NCBI RefSeq assembly: GCF_951805225.1
Contig: NZ_OX638201.1
Span: 4,898,001-4,962,000, forward strand
Direction: 5' to 3'
DNA from: an uncultured Flavobacterium sp.
Lineage (GTDB): Bacteria; Bacteroidota; Bacteroidia; Flavobacteriales; Flavobacteriaceae
Length of the DNA stretch: 64,000 bases
The notes beneath the pieces were generated by a model. The model was not told the DNA's origin and made no database searches. It saw nothing but the letters and a program-made list of their open reading frames with translations. A program made the translations under genes and the position numbers. The first letter of the stretch is position 1; each line of letters begins with the position of its first letter. Below are positions 1 through 6,788 of this stretch, piece after piece.

Positions 1-2
1 AT

Positions 3-431
3 AAATTTTATTTTCTAGAAAAAGGCTGCATGCGTACTTATTATATTACACAAGATGGCCAGGAAAAAACAAGATTAATTTCATTTGACAATACTCCCGT
101 AACTGCACTCACTAGTTTTATCAATCAAAAACCTTCTGTTGAATATATTGATGCATTAGAAGATTCGGAAATACTTTCTATCTCTTATGATGATTTTTTT
201 ATTCTTGTGAATGAAATTTCTAGTTGGGGATTATTTTATAGAAGAATGTTAGAATTAGCCTTTACTTTTCAAAATAACAGAATAGAAGATTTGGTTACAC
301 TATCAGCCAAAGAACGTTATGAAAAACTATTAAAAGAGAGACCACATTATATCCAACGTCTTTCGAATAGAATAGTAGCTAGTTATCTGGGTATTTCTCA
401 GGAAACTTTAAGCAGACTCAAATCTAAATAA
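3..431 (+). CDS. Crp/Fnr family transcriptional regulator (5' end outside window)
   Basis: The frame is open to the left edge of the window, so the internal ATG at 30 is not the true start; 142 residues are visible. The visible part begins in the cyclic-nucleotide-binding-like beta-roll (GCMRTYY, a typical Bacteroidota Crp/Fnr stretch). It continues through the long dimerisation helix and ends in a winged helix-turn-helix (IVASYLGISQETLSRLKSK). Family members are about 190 residues, so some 50 N-terminal residues are missing. A perfect TTGACA/TGTCAA palindrome lies just 3' of the stop codon in front of the next operon, which suggests it regulates that operon. The ligand is unknown; most Bacteroidota homologues lack cAMP-binding residues. 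Confidence 0.88.
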   Translation, partial: KFYFLEKGCMRTYYITQDGQEKTRLISFDNTPVTALTSFINQKPSVEYIDALEDSEILSISYDDFFILVNEISSWGLFYRRMLELAFTFQNNRIEDLVTLSAKERYEKLLKERPHYIQRLSNRIVASYLGISQETLSRLKSK

Positions 432-436
432 CGATT

Positions 437-450
437 TTGACATTTGTCAA
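437..450. promoter_or_regulatory. Crp/Fnr-type palindromic operator
   Basis: The sequence is TTGACA-TT-TGTCAA, a perfect 6-bp inverted repeat with a 2-bp spacer. It resembles the FNR/DNR-type half-site pattern TTGAC-N4-GTCAA. It sits between the Crp/Fnr gene and the SnoaL-like gene, centred about 41 bp upstream of the start site implied by the TAnnTTTG box at 473. That is the class II activator position. The binding protein is inferred from adjacency. Confidence 0.6.
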
Positions 451-472
451 TGCAGACGTTTTTCTATCGGCC

Positions 473-480
473 TAATTTTG
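473..480 (+). promoter_or_regulatory. -7 promoter element of the 539-3037 operon
   Basis: TAATTTTG matches the Bacteroidota -7 consensus TAnnTTTG exactly. No TTG is seen at the -33 position; the palindrome at 437-450 takes its place, which fits an activator-dependent promoter. Confidence 0.5.
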
Positions 481-538
481 TCCTATAAATCATCAGAAAA
501 CAAACTGATGTTAATAATAAAATTAAAAAGGTTTGATC

Positions 539-1156
539 ATGAAAACACTATTAAGAAAACCACTTGGAAATACTTTAGAAAATGTAACTGATAAATTCAG
601 TATCAAAGAACTCATAGAATTTGAACGTTTTTGCAGAGACAATGCACAATGGGAGGAAATGAAGAAATGTTTTGCAGAAAATTCTACTGTAACAATTTCA
701 TGGTTTAAAGGATCTGGACATGGTTTTGTCGACGCTTCAAGCAAAATGGAAACTTATGCTCCACACAAATTATTTGATACTTTGGTTTGGTTAAATAATG
801 ATAAAGCGGTTGCAATTACCATGGCAACAATTCAGATAAGACAGGAAATTGACGGACATTTATTAGAACTGCAATCTGATGTAAAACTACTGTACAAAAC
901 TCAGAAAATTAATGGTCTTTGGTCTATTATTTCTATGGAAGGAATTTACGAAAAAGATGCTTTAATTCCAGTTTCTCCTGCTGATGGTATTATAATTCCA
1001 AAAGAGGAAATCGCCAAGTTCAGACCAAGTTATGCTAATATGTCTTATGCTTTAAGCAAAAGCGGATATACTGTAGATGTTAATTTGCCTGGAATTGATA
1101 AACCGGAAAGTGTCACAAAATTGTATCAGGAATCTGAAGAATGGTTAAACTCTTAA
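539..1156 (+). CDS. SnoaL/NTF2-like domain protein
   Basis: 205 residues from ATG 539; a TTG two codons upstream is also in frame but the ATG follows an AAAAAGG stretch and is preferred. The N-terminal ~150 residues have the features of a SnoaL-like (NTF2 fold) domain: helix IKELIEFERFCRDNAQWEEM, then strands with WFKGSGHGFVDAS and late LLYKTQKINGLWSI. There is no signal peptide, so it is probably cytoplasmic. Such domains act as small-molecule isomerases, dehydratases or binding proteins. It is first in a three-gene operon with an amidohydrolase and an alpha/beta hydrolase, which suggests degradation of a small organic compound. The substrate cannot be told from sequence. Confidence 0.75.
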   Translation: MKTLLRKPLGNTLENVTDKFSIKELIEFERFCRDNAQWEEMKKCFAENSTVTISWFKGSGHGFVDASSKMETYAPHKLFDTLVWLNNDKAVAITMATIQIRQEIDGHLLELQSDVKLLYKTQKINGLWSIISMEGIYEKDALIPVSPADGIIIPKEEIAKFRPSYANMSYALSKSGYTVDVNLPGIDKPESVTKLYQESEEWLNS

Positions 1157-1167
1157 AACTAGAAAAA

Positions 1168-2175
1168 ATGAAAATTATCACGATAGAAGAACATTTTAGC
1201 TCACCAAAAATCAGTGAGAAAATGAAACAGTTTCAGCCACAAAGTAGTGACGCTGAAAAAAATAAAGACATGCAGGAATTGATAAAACATTTTTTGCCTA
1301 CAAATGATGATATTGAAGATGTTGGTGCACGCAGAATTAAATTTATGGATGAAAGCGGTATCGATATGCAGGTCATTTCGTATGGCGGAGGAAGTCCACA
1401 AGGAATTGCAGACCCTAAAATTGCAATTGAACTTTGTGCTGAAGCCAATGACGAATTAGCACATTTAATAAAACAAAATCCAACTCGTTTTGCCGGTTTT
1501 GCAGCTTTGCCAGTTGCTGATCCAGTTGCAGCAACAGCTGAATTAGAACGTGCTGTAAAAAGTTTAGGTTTTAAAGGAGCTTTATTAGCGGGGACTTTTC
1601 AGGGCAAATTCTTTGATGAAGCTGAATTTTTTCCAATTTTTGAAAAAGCAGCTGAATTAGATGTACCCGTTTATTTGCATCCGGGAATTATTGAAAAAGA
1701 AGTAGCAGACCATTATTTTAGAAATGATAATTGGTCAAAATTAGTAAACGGAGTTTTTCCGGCTGCAGGTTTTGGCTGGCACATGGACAGTGGAATTCAT
1801 GTAATCAGAATGATTCTTTCGGGAGTTTTTGATAAGTTGCCCAATTTAAAAATAATCTCTGGACATTGGGGAGAATTTGTTCCTGCTTTTCTCGAAAGAT
1901 TAGACGAAACTTTATACAGTGAAATAACACATTTAAAACGTACGATTTCAGAATATTATAAAGAGCATGTTTATATCACGCCAAGCGGAATTTTCTCTGA
2001 AACTCAACTAAAATTTGCGATTGCACAAATGGGAGCGGATCATATCATTTACTCGGGAGATTATCCTTATTTGATAAAAACCGAAACAGGAGATTTTCTT
2101 AAAAACGCTTCAATTTCTGAAGAAGACAAAGCAAAAATAGGGCATCTGAATGTCGAAAAATTATTGAATTTATAA
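1168..2175 (+). CDS. amidohydrolase family 2 protein (ACMSD/decarboxylase-like)
   Basis: 335 residues from ATG 1168. The upstream in-frame ATG at 1141 lies inside the preceding gene, and MKIITIEEHF is the family's usual N-terminus. It is a TIM-barrel metal enzyme of the Amidohydro_2 family, which includes aminocarboxymuconate-semialdehyde decarboxylase and dihydroxybenzoate/resorcylate decarboxylases. Visible metal or active-site residues are the EEHF motif (residues 6-9), YLHPG near 170, SGHWGE near 230 and the late Asp in YSGDYPY. It lies 11 bp after the SnoaL-like gene and 19 bp before the hydrolase, so co-transcription is likely. Either decarboxylation or hydrolysis is possible. Confidence 0.85.
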   Translation: MKIITIEEHFSSPKISEKMKQFQPQSSDAEKNKDMQELIKHFLPTNDDIEDVGARRIKFMDESGIDMQVISYGGGSPQGIADPKIAIELCAEANDELAHLIKQNPTRFAGFAALPVADPVAATAELERAVKSLGFKGALLAGTFQGKFFDEAEFFPIFEKAAELDVPVYLHPGIIEKEVADHYFRNDNWSKLVNGVFPAAGFGWHMDSGIHVIRMILSGVFDKLPNLKIISGHWGEFVPAFLERLDETLYSEITHLKRTISEYYKEHVYITPSGIFSETQLKFAIAQMGADHIIYSGDYPYLIKTETGDFLKNASISEEDKAKIGHLNVEKLLNL

Positions 2176-2194
2176 TTCTTAAAATACAAGAGAA

Positions 2195-3037
2195 ATGGAA
2201 AATACCAAACAACCAATAGAAGGTGTAACAACAGGAATATTAAATGTATCAGGAGCTGAATTGTATTATGAAACGAAAGGAAACGGACCAGTTTTATTAA
2301 TGATTCCCGGAGCAAACGGAGATCATTTTATCTTTACGCCTATTCGCGAAATATTATCAAAAACATTTACAGTGGTAACTTATGACCGTAGAGGATTTTC
2401 AGGATCTAAATTAGTAGGCGAACAAGATTATACACATCGTATCGATACGGATGCAAATGATGCGGCAGCTTTAATTAAACATTTGACTAAAGAACCGGCT
2501 TTTGTATTTGCAAGCAGTTCAGGAGCTTTGGTTTCGCTTCAGTTGATGGTGCTTCATTCAGATATTATTAAAGCGCTTGTTCCGCATGAACCAACAGCTT
2601 TAAAATATCTTCCGGACTTTGAAAAATGGAAAGCGCAAAATCAGGCAGTTTATGATCTTTATAAAAAAGAAGGCGAAGGTCCAGCCAAAGAAAAATTCGT
2701 AAATGAAATAATTCCCGGAACACAAGACGGAGAATTCATGAAAGCTGGAAAAGGACCGGAAACACCAAACACAACGTATTGGTTTGAAAACGAAATAAGA
2801 CAATATCCTCCGACTGATTTTGATACTGATAAATTAGAAGAAAATAAGGATAAAATTATTTTTTGCGTAGGAAGAGATTCGGTTAATACAATGCCGGCAT
2901 GGCCTGTTACCAATTTAGCAAAACAATTTGGAACCGAAGTTTTATATGTTCCCGGAGGACATTTAGGATATGTACTTCATGCAGCTGAGTTTGCAAAAGA
3001 TTTACTTGAAGGTTTGCAAAAAAGAGGTAAGCTTTAA
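2195..3037 (+). CDS. alpha/beta hydrolase
   Basis: 280 residues with an alpha/beta-hydrolase fold. The oxyanion region is LLMIPGANGDH, followed by YDRRGFSGS, a nucleophile elbow FASSSGAL (the first Gly of G-x-S-x-G is replaced by Ala), a late Asp in CVGRDSVNT and the catalytic His in PGGHLGYV. It has no signal peptide. As the last gene of the small catabolic operon it probably hydrolyses an ester or C-C bond in the same pathway. A convergent terminator follows at 3115. Confidence 0.88.
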   Translation: MENTKQPIEGVTTGILNVSGAELYYETKGNGPVLLMIPGANGDHFIFTPIREILSKTFTVVTYDRRGFSGSKLVGEQDYTHRIDTDANDAAALIKHLTKEPAFVFASSSGALVSLQLMVLHSDIIKALVPHEPTALKYLPDFEKWKAQNQAVYDLYKKEGEGPAKEKFVNEIIPGTQDGEFMKAGKGPETPNTTYWFENEIRQYPPTDFDTDKLEENKDKIIFCVGRDSVNTMPAWPVTNLAKQFGTEVLYVPGGHLGYVLHAAEFAKDLLEGLQKRGKL

Positions 3038-3049
3038 AAAAGAAAAAAG

Positions 3050-3111
3050 TTGCCACGAATTCACGAATCATTATGTACATTGTTTTAAAATAATTCGTGA
3101 ATTCGTGGCAA
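3050..3111. repeat. GCCACGAATT inverted repeat, copy 1
   Basis: Two 19-bp perfect arms (TTGCCACGAATTCACGAAT at 3050-3068 and its complement at 3093-3111) flank a 24-bp AT-rich loop. A related copy lies at 6669-6748, on the other side of the 3.4-kb amylase gene. Confidence 0.85.
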
Positions 3112-3114
3112 AAA

Positions 3115-3146
3115 AAATGCCGTATGAAATTTTTCATACGGCATTT
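3115..3146. terminator. bidirectional intrinsic terminator
   Basis: A 15-bp perfect stem (AAATGCCGTATGAAA and complement) with a 2-nt centre is flanked by A- and T-rich runs. It lies between the convergent hydrolase (+) and amylase (-) genes. Confidence 0.85.
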
Positions 3147-3168
3147 ACTTTATAAAAGAAAATTAAAA

Positions 3169-6100
3169 TTATTTAACGATCAGTTTTTTAGTCACATTAT
3201 ATTCGTTTGAATTAATGTTTACAATATATAAACCTTCTGCTAAATTGTGATTAATTTGTCCTGAAGTCGAAAGTTTTTCTGTTAAAACAGTTCTTCCGTT
3301 CATATCAGAAACCGTAATTGTAGTTACGTCTCCAGTTTCTGATTCCGGTAACAAAACATGAAATTGATTATCGGTAGATGGATTAGGATAAATGCCAATT
3401 ACTTTTTCAGATGATGAAACATCTTTAGAATTCACAACAGATTTTGAAGTAGAAACAGTTGTTGTTTCCAATTGCCATTGTGCACTGTACCAACCATCTT
3501 GAGAATTACCATATTGTGCAGATCCTGTTTGGTTTTCAACATGAATAATGTTTCCGGTTTGCCATCTGTTTCTTAATCTAACCCAAGTTCCGTCGATATA
3601 ATCGCTAGACCATTGTGCACTCCAGAAAGTAGTATCGGTTATATTTGCCTGAACATTTCCGGTTTGACTTTCGATATTCATTAATTCGCCAGTTGCTACA
3701 TTTTTAAGTACAAAATAAGTTGCGTCAATAGCTATTTTTTGCCATTTGTAATTGTTGTTTGCAACCGTTGCTCCATAACCTACATTTGCTCCGGCATCAG
3801 ATAAATAGGCACCTGTCCATCTGTTTTTTATTGTATAATAAGTTCCTGTTGCAGTCGAAACTGTTACAGCACAAGTACTTGTTTTGCTTCCATCAACTGT
3901 AGTTACTGTAATAGTTGCTGATCCGTTTGCTACAGCAGTTACTAATCCAGATGAATTTACAGTTGCTACAGCGGTATTGCTCGAACTGTAATTTACAGAT
4001 TTGTTTGTTGCATTTGCCGGAAGAATTGTTGGAGTCAATTGTTGCGTTCCACCTACAGATAATGATGCTGAAGTTGGACTCAAACTTACGCTTGTTACAG
4101 CTACATTTGTTGCATTTACCGTTACTGCACAAGTTGCTGTTTTTGCTCCATCCTGAGTTGTAACTGTAATTGTTGCAGAACCTGCAGCTACAGCAGTTAT
4201 TAATCCCGAAGCATTTACAGTTGCTACAGCAGTATTACTTGAACTATAAGTTACTGCTTTATTTGTTGCTGTTGCAGGCGCAACTGTTGGCGTTAATTGT
4301 TGTGTTGCACCCACTAATAAAGTGGCAGTTGTTGGCGATAATGTAACTCCTGTAACCGCTACAACAGTTCCTGGATTTGAATCGTACCAAGTTGTATTCA
4401 TGTACCAACCTGTTTTGTTTCTGTTTAAATCAGCTGTTTGACTTGTTCCGTCATTAAAAATTAAATTAGTCGAAGTTACATTTGTAAACGTGTAACTGTA
4501 CCAACCATTTCCGGCATCGGTCATGTTTACGCCTGGCCATGAAGCATCAGCTAAAACGCCTGTTGGTAAAGCGCTCCAATAATAAATTTTAATTCCAGTT
4601 CCCCAATTTGATGGTTTGTAGAAATAAACTGTGAAATTAGTATTTGCGTTTACAGTAATGGCTGCAATTGCAGTTTTGCTTCCGTCTTGCGTTGTTACAG
4701 TAATATTTGCTGTTCCTGCTGAAACCGCTGTTACTAATCCAGATGAATTTACAGTTGCAACAGCTGTATTGCTAGAACTCCACGTTACGGTTTTGTTTGT
4801 TGCATTTGCCGGAGAAATCGTAGCCGAAAGCTGTTGTGTGTTTCCTGCATATAAACTTGCCGTTGTTGGCGAAACACTTACGGAAGAAACCGGAATTGCC
4901 GCAACTGTTATAGCTGAAGTTGCTGTTTTATTTCCGTCAACTGTTTTAACGGTAATAGTTGTTGTTCCTGCTGAAACCGCTGTAACTAATCCAGATGCGT
5001 TTACAGTTGCTACAGCTGTATTGCTTGAAGTCCATGTTACGTTTTGATTTGTTGCATTTGCAGGAGCAATTGTTGGATTTAATTGTTGTGTAGATCCTAA
5101 ACCAACCGTCGCTGTTGTTGGACTAACCGAAACTCCTGTAACGGCTACAGTTGCAACATTTGTATTAGTTAAAACAATATATTGAAAAGCATTAAAAGAT
5201 TGTGTAGCTCCAGAAACCAATGTTACGTTTGCACCAGTATAAGCATCTTTATAAGTTCCTGCTAATGCCGCCGGAATCACAAATGTTTTACTTGCATTTC
5301 TAAGATTGGTCATTACAATAACTTTCTCTGTTCCTAATGTTTTTGTAAAGGCACAAATATCATCACTTGCATAAGGTGTCATTGTACCACGTCTGATAGC
5401 GGCACTACTATTTCTAAAGTTAAGAATCTTAGCAAATTCCGGTGTGGCAGCGGTATTGCTCCAGTTGATTTTTACGCTTGTATAAGGCCACGGAATTACT
5501 TGATTAAAAGCTACTTCTTGTCCGCTTGTTAAAAAAGGAACTCCTTTCATATAACCCGAAACTAAGAAATTTGCCACTACTCCGGCATTACTTTTAAATA
5601 CAGTAAAAGGAGCAGTATCGCTATTGTTTTCTGAATCATGGTTTGCAGTCCATCTTACTTCTTGCTGACTTCCTGTTGCATAGGTATATTCCATGTCATT
5701 TGTGGTTTGGAATCTTGTAGAAACCGGACCTCCGCCTGCAACATTTTTCAACGCATCATAAAACCATTTATCACCAAAATTCATATCAAATCCTGCCTGA
5801 AAATTTTGTAAACGATCTCCTTCGGCAAGCATTAATAAGTTATGAGAAGTAATACCTCTTAAGTTACTAATAATTTCTGTCCAGAAATCAATGGGAGGAT
5901 TATTAGCAAAATCACAACGATATCCATCAATATTTGCTGCAAAAATCCAATAACGCATAGCATCTTTCATTGCTGCCCTAAGTGCAGTATTGTTAAGATC
6001 CAGTGCTGCTATATCGCTAAAATTTGCCAGCTGATTAATCGTTGTTCCGGTTCTTTGATAATATTCCGGATGAGATACGGTCCAGGGATGATCCCATGAA

Positions 6101-6525
6101 GTACCGTTTACAGCAATGTCAAGCATTACCGCCATACCTTTGGCATGGGCAGCATCTACCAGATTACGCATATCTGTAAGTGTTCCGTATTCAGAACCTA
6201 CAGATTTGTAATCTTTGATACAATAAGGAGAATTAGAACTTCTTGAATCAGTTCCGTAAGGATAAATAGGCATCAAATAAAGTACATTGATACCAAGTGA
6301 TTTAATTCGATCCAAATCAGACGTAACTGCGGCTAAAGTTCCGGAAGCACTATGCGGACGAATATGAACTTGATAAATATTTGCATCTCTCGGGTCCGGA
6401 ACTCCTGTATATGGCGTACCATATTGAGCCGGATCTTGTGCATACACTGAACTTGCAAATAATAACAGAAAACAGACTATTGTTTTCGTAAAATGAAATA
6501 ATCTTGGGGTAATTTTTATTTTCAT
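3169..6525 (-). CDS. secreted GH13 alpha-amylase-like protein with Big_2, CBM26-like, ricin-like and T9SS domains
   Basis: 1118 residues. Order: signal peptide (1-29); GH13 barrel (about 35-440); two Big_2 Ig-like domains (460-622); a CBM26-like starch-binding module (625-715, aromatic-rich with WSALPTG and WPGV); two more Big_2 domains (722-885); a ricin/beta-trefoil-like module (888-1017); and a C-terminal T9SS sorting domain (from YPNPS near 1046). The catalytic residues are Asp205 (GYRCDFAN), Glu235 (LMLAEGD) and Asp297 (ANHDSEN). In conserved region I the usual D-x-x-x-N-H reads DIAVNG, so the subsite His is Gly141. The gene is at the 3' end of the starch locus and probably degrades starch outside the cell. 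The His loss may change specificity. Confidence 0.93.
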   Translation of the reverse strand: MKIKITPRLFHFTKTIVCFLLLFASSVYAQDPAQYGTPYTGVPDPRDANIYQVHIRPHSASGTLAAVTSDLDRIKSLGINVLYLMPIYPYGTDSRSSNSPYCIKDYKSVGSEYGTLTDMRNLVDAAHAKGMAVMLDIAVNGTSWDHPWTVSHPEYYQRTGTTINQLANFSDIAALDLNNTALRAAMKDAMRYWIFAANIDGYRCDFANNPPIDFWTEIISNLRGITSHNLLMLAEGDRLQNFQAGFDMNFGDKWFYDALKNVAGGGPVSTRFQTTNDMEYTYATGSQQEVRWTANHDSENNSDTAPFTVFKSNAGVVANFLVSGYMKGVPFLTSGQEVAFNQVIPWPYTSVKINWSNTAATPEFAKILNFRNSSAAIRRGTMTPYASDDICAFTKTLGTEKVIVMTNLRNASKTFVIPAALAGTYKDAYTGANVTLVSGATQSFNAFQYIVLTNTNVATVAVTGVSVSPTTATVGLGSTQQLNPTIAPANATNQNVTWTSSNTAVATVNASGLVTAVSAGTTTITVKTVDGNKTATSAITVAAIPVSSVSVSPTTASLYAGNTQQLSATISPANATNKTVTWSSSNTAVATVNSSGLVTAVSAGTANITVTTQDGSKTAIAAITVNANTNFTVYFYKPSNWGTGIKIYYWSALPTGVLADASWPGVNMTDAGNGWYSYTFTNVTSTNLIFNDGTSQTADLNRNKTGWYMNTTWYDSNPGTVVAVTGVTLSPTTATLLVGATQQLTPTVAPATATNKAVTYSSSNTAVATVNASGLITAVAAGSATITVTTQDGAKTATCAVTVNATNVAVTSVSLSPTSASLSVGGTQQLTPTILPANATNKSVNYSSSNTAVATVNSSGLVTAVANGSATITVTTVDGSKTSTCAVTVSTATGTYYTIKNRWTGAYLSDAGANVGYGATVANNNYKWQKIAIDATYFVLKNVATGELMNIESQTGNVQANITDTTFWSAQWSSDYIDGTWVRLRNRWQTGNIIHVENQTGSAQYGNSQDGWYSAQWQLETTTVSTSKSVVNSKDVSSSEKVIGIYPNPSTDNQFHVLLPESETGDVTTITVSDMNGRTVLTEKLSTSGQINHNLAEGLYIVNINSNEYNVTKKLIVK
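3850..5160 (-). repeat. four near-identical Big_2-coding repeats
   Basis: Four units of about 250 bp encode Big_2 domains with the shared core SSNTAVATVN. Stretches encoding this core recur almost unchanged near 3950, 4210, 4745 and 4990, in two pairs flanking the CBM26-like module. The similarity indicates recent duplication and could permit recombination in or out of modules. Confidence 0.85.
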
Positions 6526-6668
6526 GATTTTTTGTTTTTTGCATGCTTGTCAGCATTTCTAACTAAAATTCATTCTCACTCGCATTGTTTTTAAATTCGA
6601 CAAACATTTTGTGGTTAATAGTTTTCAAGTAGTAAAATTTTTATTTTTTGTCCAAAAAAGGACATAGG

Positions 6669-6748
6669 TTTTGCCACGAATTTCACGAATTAGTACAAAT
6701 TTTAGTCTGCAGTCTTAATTCGTGGAATTCGTGAAATTTGTGGCAAAA
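6669..6748. repeat. GCCACGAATT inverted repeat, copy 2
   Basis: The 23-bp arms (6669-6691 and 6726-6748) differ by one base and share the TTGCCACGAATT-CACGAAT sequence of the copy at 3050. It lies between the two starch genes in the same operon direction. Confidence 0.85.
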
Positions 6749-6750
6749 GC

Positions 6751-6782
6751 TTAGAAACTTAGTGTCTCAGAACCTTAGAACC
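6751..6782 (+). repeat. 8-bp periodic TYAGNNNC repeat, copy 1
   Basis: Four successive octamers: TTAGAAAC, TTAGTGTC, TCAGAACC, TTAGAACC. Similar arrays lie at 23785, 61089 (reverse orientation) and 61654. This one follows the stop codon of the GH97 gene. Confidence 0.8.
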
Positions 6783-6788
6783 TATTTA

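Noticed and set aside
533..538. TTG start two codons before ATG 539
   Set aside because: An ATG with a purine-rich stretch at the right distance is available; the TTG adds nothing conserved.
1168..2175. Amidohydrolase named firmly as ACMSD of the kynurenine pathway
   Set aside because: Family match is general and the gene is 22 kb from the dioxygenase, in an operon with unrelated hydrolase genes.
4631..5047. 138-residue open frame antisense to the amylase repeats
   Set aside because: It follows the Big_2 repeat period, is low in complexity and lies wholly opposite a well-supported gene, so it is a shadow.
3850..5160. Regular repeats read as a CRISPR array
   Set aside because: Units are about 250 bp and coding, with no short direct repeat plus unique spacers; no cas genes nearby.
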